In this document: positions 49,433 through 59,542 of the stretch, piece after piece
Layout of the letters: every line of letters begins with the position of its first letter
How positions within the stretch are numbered: the stretch's first letter is position 1
From: Strigamia acuminata
Lineage: Eukaryota; Arthropoda; Chilopoda; Geophilomorpha; Linotaeniidae
Length of the DNA stretch: 64,000 nt
Direction of reading: 5' to 3'
Assembly: GCA_949358305.1 (NCBI GenBank)
Contig: OX442314.1
Location: 9,789,060-9,853,059 of the forward strand
Made by a program: the position numbers and the translations under genes
The notes under the pieces: generated by a model
The model's database searches: none
Told to the model about the DNA's origin: nothing
The model's input: the letters and a program-made list of their open reading frames with translations, nothing else

Positions 49433-51637
49433 TTGCATAATCCCAAAGTTGACTGTCAAATTAGGGCCTCTTCACGCAGCCCGATAAAAACCAGAGCAAC
49501 GGTGGAATTAAAACAGCTAGAAAAAATGGCTCAACCACCTCCAGTTGGGACCTTACAAACTCCTCAAGTTACTAAGCCCACCAGAATGCAAAACCAAAAA
49601 GAGAAACGAAAAAAGACAAGAGAAAAAAAGAACCGACTGGCGCAGAGTCAAGCGGCCAATTGTGAACCATTTGCAAGGAAGTGCCGACCGCCCGATCTCA
49701 CTATGAAGTTCTACAATAAAGAGTTTGTTGCTAACCGCTCCTTCTCAGAGCTCAAGAGAGCGAATCAGTTAGACGAAGACATCTTGGAGGGAGAGGAGAT
49801 AAAGAAAGCAACGATAATTCTGGAAGAAAATCAAGAAAGGCCAAAAATGGAGAAAGGAGCATTAAAAACAGATTATGAGCAAGACAAACTATGTCCAAAC
49901 TTCAAGGACAATTGGAGTGAGCCAGACAGCACTAGAATGATAGAAGTGCAGTCAACTCTGAAGAAACAGACCCTCTGTTTATTACACGAGCTCCCGCTGG
50001 CCAGCCACCCAGACAAGGCACAGACCCATTATCGAGCCAAAAAACTAGTATGTTGGCCGAGGATGAGAAAAAACACTTCCTATCTCATTGGACAATATCC
50101 CCAAGATGTTGCCACTGGGCGGATTAAGGTCTGTGCCCTCACTAAACGCTTTGCTGAGGAGATCGCAGAGAATTTATTCGCTGCAGCACTGAGATTCAAA
50201 TTCAAGAAAAAAGCATTATCAGACAATGACACGCAATTTGTCATTAAAATATGCATAGATTTTGGTGACAAATTAAAGAATATCCAGAGCAAAACATATG
50301 GATATGGGTACAAGTGGAATCAAAACATGATTGCACGGATTTTCGACAGACTTGAGAAAATTCACAATTTGGAAACGGATCTTCCATTCACGGACTCCGA
50401 AGCTAAGGACCATGTTTGGAAAGAAATTCACAAACTGCCCAGCGCAGCTAAGGATACTGCTGCCAGTCAGGCAGTTCAAAGAGACAGTTCCGGCATGAGC
50501 AGAGCTGGACAAGGCGACGATACTCACAAACTGCTGCAAATAGTCCACAACTACAAATTAGAGCCTATAGATGTGGATTGTCTGACACATTATCGGCCAG
50601 AGGTTTCCCCGGAGACGTGGTTAGAGATTCAGTCAAAACCAGAACACATTCACCGCTGGATCAAGACTTTAATAACGCTGCCGACAGAAATTACAAATGG
50701 AGAACCAACTACAGTGGGACCCGGCCGCGCCAAGCACCAGAAACAAAGCAAAGCCTGTACAGCTCCCTCAATCGAAACTTCAATGACTGAAGCCCCAATA
50801 GATGATAAACAAAATTTAGTGGAGTTATCAAACGAGAAGTGGGGCGGTCAATTAACCCCAATTGATCCAGTCATCATTCAGGCGAGAAATATTCGCTCAC
50901 GAGTCTGTGAGGAGATAAACCCTATCAACATTAACCAGCGACATGACGATACAAACAGCCGACAAAGTCCCAATTGCAATGAACTCAAAGCATTTCTTCT
51001 TGAAATGGAAAACGCCAAAGTCGCCGTTGCCACTTTGTCCAATACTGTTCGGGCCACCGTTAATCGAGAGGATATAAGCATACCTCCATCATTGAGCGAC
51101 ATGTGGAGCCGGATTGTCCCCCCGACAAGCGACATCCCCTATGGTTTGACACACGACAGAGACCGACTGTCCCGGCCAATTACATCAGCTAGCCAACAGC
51201 CAACCAGTCCCTGGTGTGTCATTTCACCAGTTGCAGTTGGGCCCTCAACAACTTCACCATCGACTGACAATCGCGAGCAACAAGACTCATCACGGAACTC
51301 ACAGAATCAACCCAGAGTACCGAGAGCACCAAAGTCAATTCCAACTCATACGGCTAGCCCACTTGTACTGACCATTGCCATAGAAACGTCGGCCCCCCAC
51401 AACGACAGTGAAAATCTCGTTGTATTCCTCACATACTGGAGGCATACACAGACCGAAACAACAGGCAAACCAAAAAATAAACATGTTTTGTTCTCCAGGA
51501 ATGACCAAAACGGCCTGCGTTCTATTCTCAACGGAAACCGATTATTCCCGACACCTCACATCCCGGCATCAGCCTTAAGTTTTGATTATACGTTACCACG
51601 GGCTGAGAGCTGGAGGAGAGTTAGGGATCGCTTGTGA
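49433..51637 (+). pseudogene. Long open frame with degenerate integrase, retroelement-derived
   Basis: 734 open codons in phase with the preceding frame. Residues about 185-212 resemble the N-terminal HHCC zinc module of retroviral-type integrases (His residues, then WPRMRKN), but the two Cys are not visible. Residues about 229-269 resemble the integrase core around the second catalytic Asp (ALTKRFAEEIAENL, then LSDNDTQF, Asp264). The segment that should carry the first catalytic Asp is missing. The remainder is Thr/Pro/Asn-rich and unrecognised. The stop codon lies at the first bases of the LTR at 51633, as in pol genes that run to the 3' LTR. It is either a decayed Gypsy pol or a chimera; integrase activity is not expected. 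Confidence 0.5.
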
Positions 51638-52486
51638 ACACCCCGTGTTCAAAGCTGGGGGAAGGACGTGTGGTGAGCAAAGTGGATAAATATTCTCCCC
51701 AAGCGGATATTTGCCCTTTGACTCACTGCAATAGACGGGTCGTTCCCCTCGTGTTGGCTCCGCCTCTCCCTGAGCAGGTGTGTGCCCCGAGGGGAGTGAG
51801 GTGACGGGTGGCAAGCCCCCATTGGCTGTGCCTGCCCTTCACACTGACCCATAAAAGGGAGAAATTCCCGCCAAAAGACAGAACTTACACAAACGACACC
51901 AAGAACACAGCAACTACCTCACCGTCAGGCCAACTTCAACTACAAGTTAGGATTGATCGAGGATCGCTGAGTAAAGTGCAAACTGTAACTCTCACGAAGT
52001 CACTTGCGAGCTATTCCTGCGAAAGCAAGAGAATAGCCCTTGTGAAATCATCCAGAATAATCGCCCAGACGATTATTCGCCGAAGTAAGTGTCCGTGTGC
52101 TTTGTAGGGAACCCCAAAGTTCCTAGACGAGGCCTCTGCGACGCTAAACCAAACCCTAGACAACAGGCACGGATAGAAGACTCGAAAGAGCATTCCACCG
52201 CGTCCGTGACGACGAATCCGTGACGAATTGACGACAACTCGAGACGCCGTCTTTGTTCCGCCGACCACGCGGAACCCGAGACGCCATCTTAGAAAGTCCT
52301 TTGTTCGACTCTGACCAAGTCGATATATTTTATCACTAAGTGTATTTTAAGGCCTTCAAGCCTCTTGAATAAATAACCTATTCATTTTAATACATTTGGT
52401 ATTCATTTGGGTATTTACATAATTGATCACAGGTAAAGTATTACACGTTAAGCGCTATTTAAACCTATACCAAGTAGGACGCAACA
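51633..52486 (+). repeat. Gypsy LTR, related to the LTR at 58630
   Basis: 854 bp, TGTG..AACA ends. It shares long blocks with 58630-59447, such as ACAGAACTTACACAAACGAC, GCATTCCACCGCGTCCGTGA and GGAACC near the 3' end. It contains a TATA-like CATAAAAGG (about 51851) and an AATAAA (about 52370). It is not followed by a primer-binding site, so it is a 3' or solo LTR. No matching target duplication is seen (GATCGCT on the left, ACCTG on the right). Confidence 0.88.
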
Positions 52487-53049
52487 ACCTGTTATAAATA
52501 TCACATCATATTTATATTTATAAGAGGTCAATTGATAAATGGCTCTCACCAGCCATTTAAACCAATAACCACACAAGTTGTGGCGATGCAGATAAACGTC
52601 AACCGCACCTCTCGGATATTTAACCCCTTCATTAAAGACTCGAACCAAGAAATAGACGATAATCAACCGATTGAGATGACATCTATTTTTCCAGTTAGAA
52701 GCGAGTTACAAGCTTCCCTGGATCAAGGAACAGCAGTTCACACTCTTATTGAATCATAGTGAATCATGTCAATGAACAATGAATATGACTAAGGAACGAT
52801 ATCGGTCAAACGACAAGTGACGGAAAACAGTTACTGTAGAGAACAGTCGTATGCTGAATCTTGTGAGAGCAGGAACAGGCATCAGGGTGCTGAGTACTGG
52901 GCCAAGTGTTGTGCTAAGTGTTGTGAAATGTGCCTAAGCTGTAAAGGACTGAAAATCACCATGAAGCATTCATACAAGAGTTTCCCGTGATACACCCATA
53001 TCGCTCGGTCGGGGTGTACATCACACTGCTCTACACGCAGGTGTGCATG
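52487..53049. other. Unassigned sequence with two short open frames
   Basis: A 75-codon frame at 52532-52759 ends in LQASLDQGTAVHTLIE, which faintly resembles the start of a retropepsin. A second frame at about 52797-52990 is cysteine-rich (CCAKCCEMCLSC) but lacks an ATG. Neither is convincing. Confidence 0.3.
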
Positions 53050-53051
53050 TA

Positions 53052-53273
53052 TACTCAAAACCACTCCAAGGTTGATGTATTTCAGCCGGTTTACGCCTAA
53101 ATTTGTACTCTGTTCTACTACGCGGAAAAGTAGTTCTGTGTCAAAGCATCACCTTTGACAATGTTGGTAATCGAGCACAATGTCTGGAGTTCGATTACAA
53201 TTCTGGTGTTTTGGACTACTTTTTTGTGCCACTACACCAGTGAAATACATCAACGTTGGAGTGGTTTTGAGTA
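53052..53273. mobile_element. MITE, second family member outside the array
   Basis: Same ends as the array MITE (TACTCAAAAC..GTTTTGAGTA) with flanking TA at 53050-53051 and 53274-53275. It is diverged inside, with a small extra segment (GTGTCAAAGCATC), so it is an independent insertion. Confidence 0.88.
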
Positions 53274-53275
53274 TA

Positions 53276-53719
53276 GCAAAGGTTTCTCTATGAAAAATTG
53301 CAAATAAAATGCAGTTATGTAACGTGGAAAGCATTAAAACAAATTATCTTTTGCTGCACTCTTCAGACTTCACCTTTGCGCACACTAGCCCTGTTACAGT
53401 AGGAATTAAGATAGAATTTTGAAAAAGTAAAATATTTATTTCATGACAAATTATATTTGAAAACGTCATCCTAACAAAGATACTTTTAAAAGTTACATCA
53501 CTCAGTACTACTGTTACTAAATAAATTATTCACCTCTTGCCATCATTTCCCTTCTGCAGAACAATCAGTGAGCAAACATTTTTTCACGGAAGGGTTGATG
53601 CATCTGATGGCGCAGAAATTCCATTTAACAATAATTGAAAACGCGGCAATTTCTTCAAATCTGGTAATACTGCGACTAATAACAGTTTTAATATTCTATT
53701 CATTTTCTTGCAGATAATT
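53276..53719. other. Intergenic, 3' flank of POLH
   Basis: No coding signal. On the minus strand an ATTAAA at 53687-53692 lies 28 bases past the POLH stop, and an AATAAA lies at 53435-53440; either could be the poly(A) signal. Confidence 0.5.
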
Positions 53720-56480
53720 TCATATTTTTTGAAAGAAACTTTCTATTTTCCTAATTTTCTGCTCCGGCTGCGAATCCGCTTTCCTGCTCGATTTCGGCGC
53801 TATCTGAGCGCTGTTTTTCCGCTTGCAATTTTTCCCTTTAATCGTACTAGGTGGCGTGTTTTGACTGGGAATTCGCTGCTCAAGTTTTAACTCGCTTTGC
53901 AATTTAATTGCCAGATGGTAATCCGAATGTTCGACCGAATCCCAAACCGAGATCATTTTCCCACAATCCTCGCACCGAAAACAATCTTCCGGCACCGGAA
54001 CGACGTAACTACAACTCGCTTCTCCACTATTCACTCTCGAATTTTCAAAGTATTTCTTAATCCCAGGCGATTTATCGCTCATTTTATCCATTTCCGGCGT
54101 CCCGGACACCGCACAATGACGATTTTCGACGCTTTTCCGTTCAAATTCCTCCATTTTCGACGCGAAAAATCCCTTGGCCGGAGACTCTATCGACGTTTCG
54201 CTCGAATTCAAGTCCAAAATCTCGCTTTTAGCGATTTCTTTCTGGAAAAACGATTTAATATTCGCCATATTTGCTTCGACGTGATCTTGGAATCTTCCCG
54301 CGGAAACTCCCAAGCAATAAACCGGTGGAAACCTTAAAAAAAAATCGATTAAAATCGATTTGAATCGCTACATCGATCGATTTTATCTACCATTCTCCTT
54401 TAGTTCCTTTGTTATGTTTATTTAAGAGTGACATGACGTCATTTGCGATTTTTTCCTTGTCGTACAAGAGGATCGGACACGATCGCGTCATGTTATTCGG
54501 CTCATTTCCACCGAATCGCAGCGAAACCGTGAGAACCCTCGCCATTCTTTTGTTCTGTAAAGAATATAATGTAAAAATCACATAAAAACATTAAATTTCA
54601 GTGATTTACGGCCTGTAAATCGTTGGCGAGACGTTCGACGAGTTCCAGCGCGAGTTGGTCGACCCAGTGCTTGATTTCGTCGGTTTTTGTCAGCGCCGAT
54701 TTGCCGGCGAAGTTTTTACTGCATCCGATCGATTTTGGCAGCTGGCGAGGCGTAACTGTTTCGTTCTCAATTCCTCGGCCCAAATCGAACAACCAAGACC
54801 TAAAAAATGTAGATTTATTTATTTTTTGGATTTAAATTTGATTATTTTAAGTAATTTTGTTGTTTGGATTGAATTTTTACCCGACTTTCTCTCCAAAATG
54901 AGATTGCAATTCCTTTTGCGTTATTTTTGATAAATCTTGCATTGTTTTGCAGTTGAAGGAGTCGACTAGACAGTCTCCTAATTTTCCACCTAGATTGCGT
55001 CTAGAAGAGTCAAAATAGTTGTAATTTTGGTTTTAAAAAACTATTCAGAAAGTTCAGTGTGTTGGTTTTTAATATTTACACTTTTTTTAAGGATAGATGA
55101 GAAAATAATCCGGGAATTGACGATTGAGGTACTATCGTTTGTTTATTCGGTTTATTCATCCCACATGCTAATTTCGCCAACATCTAGGTAAAGATTTAAT
55201 AGTTTTAAGTAAAAATTCAGTAATTTTTGTAGAGGAAATTCGATAGTTTTAGGAGGAAATTCGACAGTTTTAGGAGGAAATTCAATAGTTTTAGGAGGAA
55301 ATTCGACAGTTTTAGGAGGAAATTCGATAGTTGCAAGTGAAAATTGGGTAAATTTTGTATTTTTAAGCAAAAATAAAGATTTTATCCAAAATAATTCATT
55401 TGCTTTAGTAAAAAATGGAATTTTTATGAAAAACTTACACATTTAAAAGGCTACTGGTCTTTCTTTAAGTAAAATCAAACTTTTTACGATAACAATTGAA
55501 TCTTTCAGCCATAAATTAATAAATCTAAACATTAAATCAACTCTCTCTATTACTTTGTTATGTGCAATTCCAGCGGAGCAATGAAACCCGGTTTCCTCGA
55601 ACACCGCCGCACGAATCCTTTCCACCATTTCCGCCGCAATCGCCAACTGTTGATTCAATACATCAGGCAAACTTTCATCAAAAGCTTCCAACAACCACTG
55701 CTTCACCCCTTCAAACAAAAATAACAATAATCAATAAAAATAACAACAAAATTAAATCCAAATCATAAAGAAAACAATAACAACCATTAAAAATCAATGA
55801 AAAATACCATCACACCGCGATCCATCATCGTTGTCATTTTCCAACCCCACCACGTGTGTATTCAGAAAATTATCCGCGTTAACACGCTCAGAAGACGCCA
55901 ATTTAATCCTTTTCTGCACCTCGGACGTTAAATCAATGTAAGCTTCATCAATGCTAGCACGCTCCACGAATTCGCTGAACTTAGTCAAAACATCAAAAAC
56001 ATCTTTACTCGCATCTCGGTACCTATTTAAACGGACATTTGATGTAATAAACGACTAAAATGTACACAATCGACGGTAAATTTTCACCTTGTGAGGTCAG
56101 CTTTTCCTCTCAATTCAGGAACTCTCGCCAAATGAATTTCGGGGCATATATTTTTCGCATCGTCGCCGAACATATTTCGAGTCACTCCCGCAGCCCGAGC
56201 TTCGTAATTCACCGCGATTATTCTAAACGAAGGGGAATTGTCATCTTTAGTTTTCTGAATTTTTATACATTTATTTTCGAGTTTTTACCCGCCACCTTTC
56301 CATGGTTTGTATTGGACTACGGCGCACGGTTTACCTCGGATTTCAGGGTTTAATTTTTGCTCGATTTGGGCGTAGAAACTGTAAGAGAAAAAAATTGTTA
56401 GTTTAAAAATTTATTTTTACCTTTTAAATTATTTAAATTTACCAATCCATATCGATTAATACAATAATCCGATTCGACAT
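53720..56480 (-). CDS. POLH: DNA polymerase eta (Y-family translesion polymerase), ten exons
   Basis: Exons on the minus strand: 56480-56443, 56378-56289, 56222-56088, 56022-55808, 55708-55554, 55183-55080, 55000-54881, 54799-54610, 54554-54391 and 54332-53720. They total 1824 nt (607 residues), all with GT..AG introns and matching phases. It inserts nucleotides opposite UV and other lesions at stalled forks in the nucleus. Catalytic carboxylates are D10 and D12 (IDMD) and D113/E114 (ASIDEAY). Palm and finger motifs YKPWKGG, VNYEARAAGV and RRYRDAS-like are present. The thumb has KLACGMNKPN and LGGKLG, then the eta-specific RQLPKSIGCSKNF block and the little finger. The C-terminus has a UBZ zinc finger (C524, C527, H539, H543) and PCNA-binding motifs (IKSFF at 429-433, IESFF at 600-604). 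The first ATG gives the family-standard N-terminus. The gene is intact and shorter than human POLH (713). Confidence 0.95.
55233..55330. repeat. 21-bp minisatellite in POLH intron 5
   Basis: About 4.5 copies of GGAAATTCGATAGTTTTAGGA. The unit is a multiple of three and the minus strand reads as FPPKTVE/FPPKTIE repeats, but it lies between the exon 5 donor and exon 6 acceptor. Confidence 0.8.
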
Positions 56481-56962
56481 TTCTAGTTGTAGTTTCTTGA
56501 CAAACCGAGAATAGACGCCATGTTGGTTTGGCTAGATGCTGCATGATGCTCGCTGCATCGATGTGAAAGCGCGAATTTCAAGACTTGAAAGAAAAAGATA
56601 GTTCGTTTTTATTTTTGTTTTGAGTATTATATTTAAAAAAAGTAACCACAAAATAATTAAATAAAAACCAAAATTTTCCTGTTAATAAAAAATCCATAAA
56701 TAAATTTACCGGCAATTCCTTCAAATCAACATTCATCACAATGTTTTTACAAATCTTCGCAAAAGATGGCGCCACTCAACCAATCACAAAACAGAAAAAT
56801 ACCAACATGTTTGGTTAAGCCTCGAGGTGTAAGTTTTCCTTATAAATTTAGCAAATAAATTTTTTCAGATCAAATCTGTATTTTTGCATAAAAATAATAT
56901 TGCAAAGTTGTGTAAAAATGCAAACACAATGCGCGAAATTGTAGTTTCGGGTTCGCCACTAG
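56481..56962. other. POLH upstream region
   Basis: Holds a GACGCCATGTTGG motif and, at 56764-56772, an AAGATGGCGCC-type motif with a nearby CCAATC, promoter-like. A minus-strand ATG at 56775 opens 22 codons to a GTAAAT donor (56709), but the only nearby acceptors give an immediate stop or a 32-nt intron; it may be a noncoding 5' exon. Confidence 0.4.
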
Positions 56963-57067
56963 TTAGCGTTTCCTCCAGCACTCCAGCATTTTTTTCAAAA
57001 TCACACTATTTGCTGCACCATAGCAGAACATCATGTCTACCATTTCTTGGTTTGTGTATTCTGTCAT
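56963..57067 (-). pseudogene. DUF4817-type transposon protein fragment
   Basis: 34 codons starting MTEYTNQEMVDMMFCYG, which match the start of the helix-turn-helix DUF4817 domain widespread in arthropod transposon proteins (pattern YTNxExVDMxxxYG). The frame then departs from the family and stops. It lies next to a transposon end (57527) and is interpreted as a truncated remnant. Confidence 0.6.
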
Positions 57068-57100
57068 AATGTCTGAAATTTGGATTTGGAAATTTTTTGG

Positions 57101-57172
57101 ATTTTCTGGGATTTGAACCTGAAAACTTTGTACTGAAAAGCAAGCAATTATTAAGATCAGCTGAGCTGATAG
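57101..57172 (-). repeat. tRNA-like segment, possible SINE head
   Basis: On the minus strand a B box GGTTCAAATCCC (57119-57108) lies about 40 bases after an A-box-like CAGCTCAGCTGATCTT. The acceptor stem does not pair, so this is not a functional tRNA gene. It could be a tRNA-derived SINE fragment or chance. Confidence 0.3.
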
Positions 57173-57269
57173 TTATGTTTTTAGGTTCAGTTAACATGCT
57201 TAGTTTCTGATTTTTTTTTGTTGAGTTTTGAAATTTACGTTTTTACTTTTTTCACAAGATAAGATAAGG

Positions 57270-57527
57270 TAACAATACGATTTAAAAATGGATATTGACT
57301 AAACAAATGGTGCTCTTCAACTTTGTAATTGACTTTTTTTCTCTAACCTGATTGGTTTAGAAGTTAGCAAGTGAATAACCTTGAAAATGGCCTTCAAGGT
57401 CAAATTTGATGACATCATTGGGTTGCTCTCACCAAACTTCCTGTATGATCGCTTCATCAAAGTTGGCCTAGATGCAATTGCTCAGGAAATATTTGAGGGA
57501 AACAGATTTTTGTTCCACCCTGTATAG
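57270..57527. mobile_element. Transposon end, related to the 747-bp foldback element
   Basis: Ends TTCCACCCTGTATA. Upstream blocks (CAACTTTGTAATTG, GAAGTTAGCAAGTGA, TTTGATGACATCATTGG) align with the arms of 28748-29494. Only one end is visible; with the DUF4817 fragment it may be the debris of one autonomous element. Confidence 0.6.
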
Positions 57528-58629
57528 ACACCATTTTGACGCAAAACTCGAAAATTTCAAAAGGAGAATTAAACCGAATTTATCTTGATCAGAGAAACAA
57601 AAAACACAACTTTCTAGGGCAGAATTTAATGCTGAATTCATATTTTTCTATCAGAAAGATGCTGCAGGCTTTACGTTTTTGTCAAAACACAAAATAGTGC
57701 AAGTGACAGTAGTGGTGCTAAACTTTTGGCCACCACTGTATATTGGGCTTAGTAAGAGATAGATAGAGAATAGAGATAGAAGAAAATACCACATTGACTA
57801 CTTTTCTACAGAAAATTGCACAAGGAAAGAATGTATCAAGACAGAAGAAAGCTTGAAAACAAATTGCACAACTTTCGAACTAAGTGTTAAATGTGATTCT
57901 AATATTTAGTGCGTTAATACAACAAATCCAAAGGAGAAAGCCATTCTATATTTGGAAGTTCACCTTATAAAAAGGGATTACACAAATCTCGTGTACTATA
58001 AGCAAGGTCCGCAAGGTCCGCAAGGTTAGATATAGATAATTAGAGAAGAAGGAGTAAAATAGATTAGAAGAGAGAAGAGAATTCATAATCGTGGAATCGT
58101 TCTTGAGACTCGTATCCAAGGTGACATGGTAACATGGTATCATTCATCAGGTTCATATATGATCAAGTTTAGGGATACACGTATTTGGTATAGGTGAGTT
58201 TGTATGTGTATCTGTGTTGGTAATCGTAGTATCGAACGTAGAAGTCTCGTGCTGCAAAGGCACGAATTTAATTCAGTTGGAACACTTCAGAAAGCTATCG
58301 TACTAGAATTTTCCACACAAATAATTACGGGGACATTTTGAACAACAATTTTTTGAGAAAGACCAAGAAAAGCTTCAAAGAAGTCACTTATGGTCATTGA
58401 AAGGCAAATGTTGCAATTGATGCTAATGTTGCTATCATTGAAGTTAACAAATGTAGATAACTGAGAAGGAAGGACGGCAGAGCAAAGAAGGGGATGCATT
58501 TTCTACATTTATTACTTTCGGATTACGGATTAGTTCACTTTAGCGACGCCTGTTTAAGCCACATAGCTGTAAAGTGCTTAGATGTTAATATAGGTTACTT
58601 TATGTTGGTTAGTATAGGTTAGTATAGGT
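57528..58629. other. Intergenic with a Tc1/mariner-like end
   Basis: At 57712-57738, GCTAAACTTTTGGCCACCACTGTA has the sequence of a Tc1/mariner terminal repeat; no partner repeat was found. A small GGTCCGCAA duplication lies near 58006. Just left of the LTR is a short GGTTAGTATA repeat (58600-58630). No gene supported. Confidence 0.45.
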
Positions 58630-59447
58630 TGTGGTGACCCCGCGGGTGGTCGTCCCTCCAGTGGACGCCATCCGCATGAGTCACTAGGAAAGGTCAGTTC
58701 CCTCGCGTTGGCTCCGCCTTCCCCCCCTGGGAAGCGCGTGCCCCGAGGGGGTGAGGTGATGCGTGGACGGCCCCCATTGGCCGAGCCAGGCCCCTCACCC
58801 TGGCCTATATCAGGTAGAGTTTCGCGCCCTAAAAACAGAACTTACACAAACGACACCAAGAACACAGCAACTACCTCACCGTCAGGCCAACTCCACCAAA
58901 AGTTAAGATTGATCGAGGACCGCTGATTCCAGTGCAACTGTAACTCTCACGAATTTACACTGTGTGTTATTTCCCCGCGAAAGCAGGAAAATAACCCTTG
59001 TGGATTCACACGAAATAATCGACCCACGATTATTTCCATTGCGAAGTGTCCGAGTGCCCTGTAAGAAACTCCCCGTTTCTGGACGGAGCCTTGCGACGCT
59101 AAAAACCAACCCTAGACAACAGGCACGGATAGAAGACTCGAAAGAGCATTCCACCGCGTCCGTGAACGACGAATCCGTGACGAATTAACGACAACTCGAG
59201 ACGCCGCCTTTGTTCCGCCGACCACGCGGAACCGACGACGCCATCTTGGGAAATCCTTTGTTCGACTCTGACCAAGTCGACTCTAGTTTTATACTGAGTG
59301 TATTTCAAGGCTTACGCCTACTGAATAAACCTATTTGTTCATTTCAATATACTTAGTATTCATTTGGGTAATTTACATATTTAGTAGAATCACAGGTAAA
59401 GTAATACACGTTAGCTCATTAAACCTATCACCAGGTAGGACGCGACA
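58630..59447 (+). repeat. 5' LTR of the large Gypsy element
   Basis: 818 bp, TGTGGTGACC..CGCGACA. Contains an inverted CCAAT (CCCCCATTGGC), a TATA-like CCTATATC near 58804 and AATAAA near 59325. Same family as 51633-52486. Confidence 0.9.
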
Positions 59448-59449
59448 CG

Positions 59450-59467
59450 TGGGGGCCCGTCCAGGAT
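59450..59467 (+). other. Primer-binding site, tRNA-Pro type
   Basis: TGGGGGCCCGTCCAGGAT starts two bases after the LTR. It matches the well-known tRNA-Pro primer site at 16 of 18 positions. Confidence 0.8.
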
Positions 59468-59542
59468 TTAGAAATAAATCTCAACTGAACTTGTGATCTC
59501 TCATTTAATATAATAACCCAAATTGAAGAATTACTCAAAGAA

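Noticed and set aside
56709-56775. 22-codon first exon of a separate gene upstream of POLH
   Set aside because: The available acceptors give an immediate stop or an implausibly short 32-nt intron; at most a noncoding POLH 5' exon.
56928-57069. Frame starting MREIVV, like the first residues of beta-tubulin
   Set aside because: Only five residues match (MREIV), the following sequence is unrelated, and no downstream tubulin exon is present.
57101-57172. Functional tRNA gene on the minus strand
   Set aside because: B box is good, but the acceptor stem does not pair and there is no clear anticodon arm; listed only as a tRNA-like segment.
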